A DNA stretch of 64,000 nt, taken from positions 18,713-82,712 of the forward strand of contig RZZW01000006.1 of assembly GCA_009929695.1 (NCBI GenBank). The letters run 5' to 3'. Each line of letters starts with the position of its first letter. Positions within the stretch are counted from its first letter, which is position 1. Shown here one piece after another: positions 44,494-51,385 of the stretch. The notes below the pieces were generated by a model. It did not search any database, had not been told where the DNA came from, and worked only from the letters and a program-made list of their open reading frames with translations. This stretch comes from Clostridia bacterium (lineage in GTDB: Bacteria > Bacillota > Clostridia > Oscillospirales > Ruminococcaceae). The position numbers and the translations under genes are program-made.

Positions 44494-45189
44494 TTACACT
44501 CCATCTATAAGCTGCCAAAGGCTAGTGTCTTTTGGCAGCTCTTTTAAGTTTTCGGCTATTTTGTCTAGCTGATGTGCGTCGGAAGAGGTGACAACGCTGC
44601 ACTCGCGCGGGACGAAGCCTTTTTGTAAAAGGGGGTCAAGGCGGGCGGGGAATTTCACCTCTATTGTGTCGAAAACAATGTCGTCGGGAAAGAAGCCTAG
44701 CACGGATAATATCGAATAGCTGTCCGCGTCGATGTGGGCGGGGACGCATATGCCTCCGGCAGCTTCGCACGCGGCTTTGACTTCGTATATGTCCATGTCG
44801 AGCGCGCCCGTCAGCAGCTTTGGCACTGTGCGCAAAATTTCGTCGTTTTCGTCCATCACAAGCTGTCTGCCCCATATTTCCTCGTCATACGGAAAAGCGG
44901 GCAGGTGTTCATATAAAAGCTCGCTGAATTTAAGCGCCGTGTCAACGGTTGAGAAATAGCACAAAACGTGAATTTCTTCCTGCGTGTTTACCTCGATGCC
45001 GGGCAAAAGCTTAAGGTCATACGCGTCGCACGCGGCTTTCACAGCGGGCAGATTAAGTGCGCTGTTGTGATCCGTCACGGCGATAATATCCGCCCCCGCA
45101 AGCTTCGCCATGCCAGCCACATTAGCGGGCGTCATGTCGTCATTGGCGCAGGGAGACAGCGCAGAATGAATGTGCAAGTCATATTTCAT
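44494..45189 (-). CDS. PHP-domain phosphoesterase
   Basis: A 231-residue metal-dependent hydrolase. Metal ligands are seen in YDLHIHSALSPC, AVTDHNSALNL, LLPGIEVNTQEEIHVLCYF, VPAHIDADSYS and VVTSSDAHQLD, the complete PHP set. The enzymes of this type split nucleotides or small phosphates; substrate unknown. It is the last gene of the left-hand hydrogenase-associated set, 92 bases after the DRTGG gene. PHP genes of this type are often found with DRTGG and [FeFe]-hydrogenase-like genes in Clostridia, so it may make or remove a signal in that module (inference). Confidence 0.87.
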   Translation of the reverse strand: MKYDLHIHSALSPCANDDMTPANVAGMAKLAGADIIAVTDHNSALNLPAVKAACDAYDLKLLPGIEVNTQEEIHVLCYFSTVDTALKFSELLYEHLPAFPYDEEIWGRQLVMDENDEILRTVPKLLTGALDMDIYEVKAACEAAGGICVPAHIDADSYSILSVLGFFPDDIVFDTIEVKFPARLDPLLQKGFVPRECSVVTSSDAHQLDKIAENLKELPKDTSLWQLIDGV

Positions 45190-45211
45190 GTCGACGCAGC
45201 CTCCATTTCAA

Positions 45212-45280
45212 AATAAGAAATAAGAGAGAAGAAAGAAGAAGTAAGGAGTGAAACCTGCGGTTTCAAATTTTATTTCTTTT
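45212..45280. repeat. Purine-tract element abutting a DRTGG gene
   Basis: AGAGAGAAGAAAGAAGAAGTAAGGAGT, hairpin GAAACCTGCGGTTTC at 45250-45264, then a pyrimidine-rich end that contributes the last codons and stop of the gene at 45281. The AGAAGTAAGGAGT segment is identical to that of the copy at 26009. Confidence 0.65.
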
Positions 45281-45619
45281 TTATTCTTTTTTTATTTTTG
45301 AAGCAAGCGCGTAGCTTGCTTCAAATTCAGGCATATCTGTTGTGAAAATATTTACGCCCTGCTGTTCGGCGCGCTGTTTGGCGGTGTCGTCTAGGACGGC
45401 GCTGTGGCATAGAATTATGCACGCGCAGTCAGCAAGTGTCGACACAGCGACGCTATTCACGTTGCCCATGACAGTGAACCACGCGTCACCCTCTTTTGCG
45501 CGCCCCATCGCCCAGCTTAATAAATCGCCTGTAAAAATGCCTGTTATCTCGCGCTCGTCGCCCTCCACCGCCTGTGTGAAGCCGCAAAGCTCGGCGAGCT
45601 GTGTAGTTTTAATCGTCAT
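45281..45619 (-). CDS. DRTGG-domain protein
   Basis: A 112-residue single-domain protein. The pattern is REITGIFTGDLLSWAMGRAK, then FTVMGNVNSVAVSTLADCAC and GVNIFTTDMPEFEASYALA, as in the DRTGG domain found in phosphotransacetylase N-termini and CBS/DRTGG proteins, which are thought to bind nucleotides. ATG 45619 has AAAGGAG upstream and overlaps the end of the hydrogenase-like gene by 11 bases. A second DRTGG protein is at 47418, and the two bracket the hydrogenase-like and ATPase genes. Confidence 0.8.
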   Translation of the reverse strand: MTIKTTQLAELCGFTQAVEGDEREITGIFTGDLLSWAMGRAKEGDAWFTVMGNVNSVAVSTLADCACIILCHSAVLDDTAKQRAEQQGVNIFTTDMPEFEASYALASKIKKE

Positions 45620-46898
45620 TTTCGGTCTCCTTTCCAAGCGCTTTCAGCACGCCCTCCATGCGGCGGCGCATGAGAACTGTGCAGTCGCCGCGCTTCGCAA
45701 GCCCGCGCACTATATCCTCTGCAAGTGCGCTGCACGTCGGCGCGCCGCAGCTTCCGCAGTCAAGCCCCGGCAGCTCGGCTGTTATTTTTTCCATCTGGGA
45801 ATATTTTTCAAACCGCTCTCTCTGCGTGCCACCAAGCTCAAATGCGGGGTTGTAGGTCAAATCCTTGTTCCACAGCATTTTTGCGGGCACGCTGCCTGTC
45901 AAATGGTTTTTGCTCACGGGTATGTAGCGGCGCAAACGCTTTAGCTTCGCCTTTGCGATATACGGATTTTCTACCTGCAAAACGCCGCCGACGCAACCGC
46001 CCGAGCACGCGTTAAGCTCTACAAAATCAAGCTGACCGTACTTTTCGTCCTCTAAATCTTCAAGCACGCGGATGACGTTTTCGATGCCGTCCGCCGCGAG
46101 GTAATTGTCTGTCGAAACAAGCCCCGCCGCCTCGCCGCCGCTCTCTGCCCAGCCCAGCCCGATGCGTCCCGCGCTCGCGAGATAGTCCATAGTTTCAGTG
46201 TGCTTCATGGCTGAAATCAGCTTCGGATAAACGTCCTTGACGGCTATCGCGGCGTCAACCTCGCTCTTTTCGATGCCGATTGGCGCGTGTATCGCCGTCA
46301 CCTTTGCGGGGCACGGCGTTATGAAAATACAGCCGATTTCCTCGCGCTTTAAGCCTGTTTTCTCAACAGCCTCGTCCTTAGCCATGTGCGCGGCGTATTC
46401 AATCGGCGCATTTAGCGGCAAAACGTGGTCGATAAGCTGCGGAAACCGCACCCTGATGAGCTTTGCCACAGCGGGGCACGCCGAGCTTATGACGGGGCGG
46501 TCGATGCTCTCTGTCTGCAAAATGCGCCTTGTCGCGTCGCTGACATATTCCGCCGCGCGCGCGACCTCAAAAACGTCGTCAAAGCCCATTTTCAACAGTC
46601 CGTTTAAAACTATGTCCGTTTCGTCCATGTTATTAAACTGTCCGTATAAGCTTGGCGGCGGCAGTGCTATTTTATATTTAAAATTATCAAGTATCTCAAG
46701 CGGGTCGTATATAGCTTTTTTGGCGTGGTGCGGGCAAATGCGTATGCACTCGGCGCAGTCGATACAGCGCTCCGCCATGATGTCCGCCTTGCCGTCGCGC
46801 ACGCGGATAGCCTGCGTGGGGCACCGCTTTATGCAGTTTATGCACCCCATGCACAAATCTTTGTCAAGTGTAACAGAATGAAAATAAGTCTGTGCCAT
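45609..46898 (-). CDS. Sensory-type [FeFe]-hydrogenase-like iron-sulfur protein
   Basis: A 429-residue protein. The N-terminus has two [4Fe-4S] motifs (CMGCINCIKRCP; CIDCAECIRICP). The hydrogenase H-domain follows, with altered H-cluster motifs SSACPAVAKL, TPCPAK and ELNACSGGCVGG. These keep the four cluster Cys but differ from the catalytic hydA here (TSCSPGW, MPCTAKK, ACPGGC). The C-terminus has a third iron-sulfur motif, LDCGSCGAPTCSALAEDIV. This build matches the putatively sensory groups of [FeFe]-hydrogenases. ATG 46898 is seven bases after AGGAGG; GTG 46904 overlaps it. It is likely to report H2 or redox state to the adjoining ATPase (inference). Confidence 0.85.
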   Translation of the reverse strand: MAQTYFHSVTLDKDLCMGCINCIKRCPTQAIRVRDGKADIMAERCIDCAECIRICPHHAKKAIYDPLEILDNFKYKIALPPPSLYGQFNNMDETDIVLNGLLKMGFDDVFEVARAAEYVSDATRRILQTESIDRPVISSACPAVAKLIRVRFPQLIDHVLPLNAPIEYAAHMAKDEAVEKTGLKREEIGCIFITPCPAKVTAIHAPIGIEKSEVDAAIAVKDVYPKLISAMKHTETMDYLASAGRIGLGWAESGGEAAGLVSTDNYLAADGIENVIRVLEDLEDEKYGQLDFVELNACSGGCVGGVLQVENPYIAKAKLKRLRRYIPVSKNHLTGSVPAKMLWNKDLTYNPAFELGGTQRERFEKYSQMEKITAELPGLDCGSCGAPTCSALAEDIVRGLAKRGDCTVLMRRRMEGVLKALGKETENDD

Positions 46899-46922
46899 CT
46901 GCACACCTCCTACCTTTTACTT

Positions 46923-46996
46923 TGTAGGGGCGGATTCAATATCCGCCCTAACAGTTTGCGTGAAGAATTTCGGGCGGATATTGAATCCGCCCCTAC
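46923..46996. repeat. Inverted pair of hairpin units
   Basis: TGTAGGGGCGGATTCAATATCC and its reverse copy enclose GTTTGCGTGAAGAATT. It lies in the gap between the hydrogenase-like gene and the ATPase gene, and its right end adjoins the ATPase stop. Confidence 0.8.
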
Positions 46997-47418
46997 GCAT
47001 CAAAATAAACCTTCATAGTGACGTTCGTCCCAACGCCCACTTGCGATTCTATGTCGAAATCGTCGGAATATTTTTTCATGTTCGGCAAGCCCATGCCAGC
47101 GCCGAAGCCTAAGCTTCGCACTTCGTCGGGCGCTGTTGAAAAGCCCTCGCTCATAGCGAGTGATATGTCCTTTATTCCGGGGCCGTGGTCGCTCAAAATC
47201 ATCGTCAAACTCTCGCCGCCTATCACCACGTCTATCGCGCCGCCGCCCGCGTGTATCGCGAGGTTTATCTCGCCCTCATACAAGGCTATAGACACCTTGC
47301 GCACCGCCGCTGACGGTATTCCTAGCTTTTTAAGGCGCGACTTTAAATCAGCCGACGCTTCGCCCGCTCTTGTGAAGTCGTCGCCCGGCACATCATAATG
47401 CAGTTTTATTTCTTCCAT
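46993..47418 (-). CDS. RsbT/RsbW-like GHKL ATPase
   Basis: A 141-residue stand-alone ATP-binding domain of the anti-sigma/serine kinase type. The N-box is VSIALYEGEINLAIHA, G1 is SDHGPGIKDIS and G2 is GFGAGMGLPNMKKYSD. RsbT/RsbW proteins phosphorylate a serine on a STAS partner to switch a regulator; no STAS or sigma gene is seen nearby. It overlaps the upstream DRTGG gene by one base (TAATG), so the pair is co-translated, and the hydrogenase-like gene follows. Confidence 0.85.
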   Translation of the reverse strand: MEEIKLHYDVPGDDFTRAGEASADLKSRLKKLGIPSAAVRKVSIALYEGEINLAIHAGGGAIDVVIGGESLTMILSDHGPGIKDISLAMSEGFSTAPDEVRSLGFGAGMGLPNMKKYSDDFDIESQVGVGTNVTMKVYFDA

Positions 47419-47765
47419 TATAATCGACCTCCGCGCAGCCCGCTTTTATACAAAAGCCCGCAAGCTGTGAACATCGTCATGTTCGACGACAGCACTGCGA
47501 TATCGCGGCTGTTCGCAAGGTCTAATATTGTTTGGTCGGGCTGTTTTCCGCGCACAAAAACAATGCACACCATGTCCATCATGTCGGCTGTGCGCACCAC
47601 CTGCGGGTTGTTGAGCCCCGTCAACAGCACGCCCTGATCCTTCACATATGCAAGCACATCGCTCATCATGTCGCTGCCACACGCGTCGTGCACCTCGCAC
47701 TCAAGGTCAGAGTCGGGCGTGAGCAAAGTTGCCTCTAATATCTCCATAAGCATACTTATTTTCAT
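47418..47765 (-). CDS. DRTGG-domain protein, first gene of the left-hand set
   Basis: A 115-residue single-domain protein paralogous to the one at 45281: SMLMEILEATLLTPDSDLEC, VLLTGLNNPQVVRTADMMD and VLSSNMTMFTACGLLYKSGL. It carries the conserved TG and NM positions of the DRTGG fold. AAGAGGAG precedes the ATG. A good promoter lies at 47822-47850. It heads a transcript of DRTGG, ATPase, hydrogenase-like, DRTGG and PHP genes. Confidence 0.78.
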   Translation of the reverse strand: MKISMLMEILEATLLTPDSDLECEVHDACGSDMMSDVLAYVKDQGVLLTGLNNPQVVRTADMMDMVCIVFVRGKQPDQTILDLANSRDIAVLSSNMTMFTACGLLYKSGLRGGRL

Positions 47766-47821
47766 GTTTTTACTCCTCTTTGCCTTTTTAAATATGTATA
47801 TATTTGCATAGGCATATATAA

Positions 47822-47850
47822 ATTATATCTGACTAAGATGATATTAGCAA
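47822..47850 (-). promoter_or_regulatory. Promoter of the left-hand hydrogenase-associated set
   Basis: TTGCTA (47850-47845) and TATAAT (47827-47822), 17-base spacer, on the minus strand. It is back to back with the hyd operon promoter 130 bases away, so one regulator could serve both. Confidence 0.6.
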
Positions 47851-47953
47851 GCGATGAAAGTTTAAAACTTGTTGTGATTTTGCACAGTTTTTGTCGATTC
47901 TTTTCTACACAGCAAAAATAGGCATAATTGTCGTCTTTTTCACAAAGTTTTGC

Positions 47954-47998
47954 TATAATATAAACATTATGGATATCACGCAAATAAAAGGATATCCA
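47954..47998 (+). promoter_or_regulatory. -10 element and inverted repeat of the hyd operon
   Basis: TATAAT at 47954-47959 lacks a good -35. Just after the expected start of transcription, TGGATATC (47970-47977) and GATATCCA (47991-47998) form an inverted repeat with a 13-base spacer. This does not match the Rex consensus (TTGTTAA type), so another regulator or an RNA hairpin is possible. GGGAGGA and the hydC ATG follow. Confidence 0.5.
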
Positions 47999-48026
47999 CG
48001 GCAGCTAAAAACAGGGAGGATATATT

Positions 48027-48515
48027 ATGAGACGCTTTTCCACTGTGCCCTTTAGCGGCACAAAAGAGCAGGAAGACAAGCTTGTGTCCTGGATAGAAGA
48101 GCACAAGGCAATGCCCGGCGTGGCAATGCCCGCGCTTCAGCATGCACAGGAGATATACGGCTATTTGCCAATCGAGGTTCAGCGCATTGTCGCAGAAAAG
48201 CTTGACAAGCCGCTGGCGGAAATCTACGGTATAGCCACGTTCTATTCAATGTTTACACTATGTCCCAAGGGCGAATTTAAAATCAGCGTATGTCTTGGCA
48301 CCGCCTGCTATGTTAAGGGCAGCGGCAAGGTGTTTGAAAAGCTCGAGCAGACACTCGGTATCACAAGCGGCGAATGCACGCCTGACGGCAAATTTTCGCT
48401 CGACGCCTGCCGCTGTGTCGGTGCGTGCGGCCTTGCGCCTGTCATGACAATCAACGACGAGGTTTACGGCCGCGTGACGCCTGATGAAATCGGCGCAGTG
48501 CTCGCCAAATATTAA
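48027..48515 (+). CDS. hydC: NADH-linked hydrogenase subunit HydC (NuoE-like)
   Basis: A 162-residue thioredoxin-fold [2Fe-2S] protein. The N-terminal helices (ALQHAQEIYGYLPIEVQRIV) and the cluster Cys in CLGTACYVKG and CRCVGACGLAPV are those of NuoE/HydC. In bifurcating hydrogenases HydC works with HydB and HydA to couple reduced ferredoxin and NADH to H2 evolution. GGAGGA precedes ATG 48027. It is the first gene of the operon; the next starts six bases later. Confidence 0.93.
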   Translation: MRRFSTVPFSGTKEQEDKLVSWIEEHKAMPGVAMPALQHAQEIYGYLPIEVQRIVAEKLDKPLAEIYGIATFYSMFTLCPKGEFKISVCLGTACYVKGSGKVFEKLEQTLGITSGECTPDGKFSLDACRCVGACGLAPVMTINDEVYGRVTPDEIGAVLAKY

Positions 48516-48521
48516 ACAGCT

Positions 48522-49067
48522 ATGCAAGAGCTTTCGATGAATGTGCTTGACGTAACGGAAAATTCTGTTTCGGCAGGCTCCACACTTACTTATATTACAC
48601 TTAATATCGACACATTGCAAAATATCCAAACTCTCACTATTTCCGACAACGGAAAGGGCATGAGCGAGGATATGGTGAAAAACGTCACCGACCCATTTTG
48701 TACGTCGCGTACAACGCGCAAGGTGGGGCTTGGGCTTCCGTTTTTAAAAATGGCGGCGGAGATGACGGGCGGCAGCATGACCATAACGTCACAGCTCGGC
48801 AAAGGCACGACGGTCACGGCACAGTTTGTGCTAGGCCACATCGACCTCATGCCGATAGGCGATATAGCGTCAAGCGTCGCGGGGCTTATTCAGTGTAATC
48901 CCGAGGTCGATTTTGTGTACACCGTCTCAAAGGACGGCGAAAGCTTTACCGCCGACACGCGCGAGATAAAGCAGACGCTCGACGGAGTTTCGGTTTCACA
49001 GCCAGCCGTTGCGGTGTGGATAAGAGAGTTTTTGCAGGAGAACACCGACAATATATTGTTGAAATAG
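48522..49067 (+). CDS. GHKL ATP-binding protein of the hydrogenase operon
   Basis: A 181-residue ATPase domain like that of a histidine kinase but with no phosphoacceptor domain. It has the N-box MNVLDVTENSVSAGSTLTY, G1 ISDNGKGMSEDM, and G2 KVGLGLPFLKMAAE with GKGTTVTAQF. The last 60 residues are an extension with QCNPEVDFVYTVSKDGESF. Such a gene lies between hydC and hydB in many Clostridia and its function is not established. Together with the RsbT-like ATPase to the left it suggests protein-kinase control of the hydrogenase (inference). Confidence 0.85.
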   Translation: MQELSMNVLDVTENSVSAGSTLTYITLNIDTLQNIQTLTISDNGKGMSEDMVKNVTDPFCTSRTTRKVGLGLPFLKMAAEMTGGSMTITSQLGKGTTVTAQFVLGHIDLMPIGDIASSVAGLIQCNPEVDFVYTVSKDGESFTADTREIKQTLDGVSVSQPAVAVWIREFLQENTDNILLK

Positions 49068-49085
49068 CAGATAAAACGGCGCTTT

Positions 49086-49161
49086 GTCATTCTGAGCGAA
49101 GCGAAGAATCTTATAGCTTGTAAATTTAAAGATTCTTCGTCGCTTCGCTCCTCAGAATGAC
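49086..49161. repeat. Inverted repeat within the hyd operon
   Basis: GTCATTCTGAGCGAAGCGAAGAATC and a reverse copy with a small insertion (CGTCGCTTCGCTCC) enclose a short A/T-rich loop. It lies between the ATPase and [2Fe-2S] genes and related pairs occur at 14467 and 6656. Confidence 0.8.
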
Positions 49162-49194
49162 AACATATTAAATTGTTAAAGGAGTAAAGCTTTT

Positions 49195-49563
49195 ATGAAA
49201 AGTTTAGCAGAGCTTACAGCGTTGAGAGATAAAATGAAGCATACAGTAAGCGCACGCGAGGCCGCGCACGACTCTAAACGCGTCGTCGTCGGCATGGCAA
49301 CCTGCGGCATAGCTGCGGGCGCACGCCCCGTGCTCAATGCGTTTACAGAGGAGGTCGCGAAGGAAAACCTAGACGACGTTCTCGTCACACAGACAGGCTG
49401 CATCGGCATTTGCCAGTATGAGCCGGTGGTTGAGGTGTTTGAGCAGGACAAGGAAAAAGTCACTTATGTACATATGACGCCCGAAAAGGCGAGACGCGTA
49501 GTTGCCGAGCATTTGATGAAGGGCAATCCCGTCGTCGAATATACAATTGGCGCTGCCAAATAA
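49195..49563 (+). CDS. Thioredoxin-like [2Fe-2S] ferredoxin of the hydrogenase
   Basis: A 122-residue [2Fe-2S] protein with cluster Cys in GMATCGIAAGA and TQTGCIGICQYEP, the thioredoxin-fold ferredoxin pattern also found at the N-terminus of HydB. In four-subunit bifurcating hydrogenases such a protein is called HydD. AAAGGAG lies nine bases before ATG 49195 and the hydB gene follows after 13 bases. Confidence 0.9.
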   Translation: MKSLAELTALRDKMKHTVSAREAAHDSKRVVVGMATCGIAAGARPVLNAFTEEVAKENLDDVLVTQTGCIGICQYEPVVEVFEQDKEKVTYVHMTPEKARRVVAEHLMKGNPVVEYTIGAAK

Positions 49564-49576
49564 GAGGAGGTAAATC

Positions 49577-51367
49577 ATGTTTAGAAGCCATGTAATGATA
49601 TGCGCCGGCACAGGCTGCACCTCGTCAGGCAGCGACAAAATTGCCGAGGCATTTGAAGCCGAGCTGAAAAACGTAAGCCTTGAAAACGAAGTTAAAGTAG
49701 TCCGCACAGGCTGCTTTGGCCTTTGCGCTCTCGGCCCAATCGTTGTAATTTATCCCGAGGCAAGCTTTTACAGCCGCGTAAAAGCCGAGGACGTAAAGGA
49801 GATTGTCGATGAGCACCTTCTAAAAGGCCGCCCCGTCACACGCCTTTTGTACGACGAGACAGTCGCGGACGACAACACAATAAAGAGCCTCGACGAGACA
49901 GATTTCTACAAAAAACAGGTTCGTATCGCGCTGCGTAACTGCGGCGTTATCAACCCCGAAAATATCGACGAGTACATAGCCTTCGACGGCTATCAGGCGC
50001 TCGGCAAAGCGCTCACGGAGATGAAGCCGGCAGACGTCATTCAGACAATGCTCGATTCTGGCCTTCGCGGACGCGGCGGCGCAGGCTTCCCCACAGGCTT
50101 AAAATGGAAGTTTGCCGCGGGCAACGCGTCAGACCAAAAATACGTCTGTTGCAATGCCGACGAGGGCGACCCCGGCGCGTTCATGGACAGAAGCGTCCTT
50201 GAGGGCGACCCGCATGTTGTGCTTGAGGCAATGGCAATCGCAGGCTACGCAATCGGCGCAACACAGGGCTACATCTACGTCCGCGCAGAGTACCCCATCG
50301 CTGTTCACCGCTTGCAGATAGCAATTGAGCAGGCTCGTGAATACGGCCTTTTGGGCAACAATATCTTCGGAACAGACTTCTGCTTCGATGTCGATATCAA
50401 GCTCGGCGCAGGCGCGTTTGTCTGCGGCGAGGAGACAGCTCTCATGACGTCTATCGAGGGCAAGCGCGGCGAGCCGCGTCCGCGTCCTCCGTTCCCCGCA
50501 GTTAAGGGATTGTTCGGCAAGCCGACTATACTTAACAACGTCGAAACGCTCGCAAACGTTCCGCGCATCATCTTAAACGGCGCAGAGTGGTTCGGCAGCA
50601 TGGGCACAGAGAAGAGCAAGGGCACAAAGGTGTTCGCGCTCGGCGGCAAAATCAAAAACACAGGCCTTGTCGAGATACCGATGGGCACAACGCTGCGCAC
50701 TATCGTCGAGGAAATCGGCGGCGGCATACCCGACGGCAAAAAGTTTAAAGCCGCGCAGACAGGCGGCCCCTCAGGCGGCTGTATTCCCGCAAGCCTTATC
50801 GACACGCCAATCGACTACGACAACCTCATCGCCATCGGCAGCATGATGGGCTCGGGCGGTCTTATCGTCATGGACGAGGACACCTGCATGGTCGATATCG
50901 CGAAATTCTTCCTTGAATTTACAGTTGACGAGAGCTGCGGCAAATGTACGCCGTGCCGCGTCGGCACAAAGCGTTTGCTTGAGCTGCTCGAAAAAATCAC
51001 AAGCGGCAACGGCGAAATGGAAGATCTCGACAAAATCAACGAGCTCGCCACCTTCATTAAGGCAAACAGCCTTTGCGGCCTCGGCCAAACAGCGCCGAAC
51101 CCCGTTTTGTCGACAATGCGCTACTTCCGCGACGAATATGAGGCGCATATTATCGACAAACGCTGCCCCGCAGGCGTATGTAAGAAGCTTCTCACATATC
51201 ATATCGACCCCGCAAAGTGCAAGGGCTGCAGCCTTTGCGCAAAAAACTGCCCTGTGGGCGCAATCAGCGGCGAAATCCGCTCACCGTTCACAATCGACAC
51301 ATCAAAGTGCATTAAATGCGGCGCTTGCATGGAAAAATGCAAGTTCGGCGCTATCAGCAGAAAGTAA
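49577..51367 (+). CDS. hydB: NADH-linked hydrogenase subunit HydB (NuoF-like flavoprotein)
   Basis: A 596-residue flavoprotein. Residues 1-95 are a thioredoxin-like [2Fe-2S] domain (CAGTGCTSSGSDK; TGCFGLCALGP). The FMN/NADH core has GLRGRGGAGFPTGLKW, CNADEGDPGAFMDR and CGEETALMTSIEGKRG. An SLBB domain follows, then the [4Fe-4S] site SCGKCTPCRVGTKR. The last 60 residues hold two ferredoxin clusters (CKGCSLCAKNCP; CIKCGACMEKC). This subunit binds FMN and NADH and is where bifurcation is believed to occur. GAGGAGG precedes ATG 49577. Confidence 0.95.
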   Translation: MFRSHVMICAGTGCTSSGSDKIAEAFEAELKNVSLENEVKVVRTGCFGLCALGPIVVIYPEASFYSRVKAEDVKEIVDEHLLKGRPVTRLLYDETVADDNTIKSLDETDFYKKQVRIALRNCGVINPENIDEYIAFDGYQALGKALTEMKPADVIQTMLDSGLRGRGGAGFPTGLKWKFAAGNASDQKYVCCNADEGDPGAFMDRSVLEGDPHVVLEAMAIAGYAIGATQGYIYVRAEYPIAVHRLQIAIEQAREYGLLGNNIFGTDFCFDVDIKLGAGAFVCGEETALMTSIEGKRGEPRPRPPFPAVKGLFGKPTILNNVETLANVPRIILNGAEWFGSMGTEKSKGTKVFALGGKIKNTGLVEIPMGTTLRTIVEEIGGGIPDGKKFKAAQTGGPSGGCIPASLIDTPIDYDNLIAIGSMMGSGGLIVMDEDTCMVDIAKFFLEFTVDESCGKCTPCRVGTKRLLELLEKITSGNGEMEDLDKINELATFIKANSLCGLGQTAPNPVLSTMRYFRDEYEAHIIDKRCPAGVCKKLLTYHIDPAKCKGCSLCAKNCPVGAISGEIRSPFTIDTSKCIKCGACMEKCKFGAISRK

Positions 51368-51385
51368 GAGAGGAAGTGACTTGAC

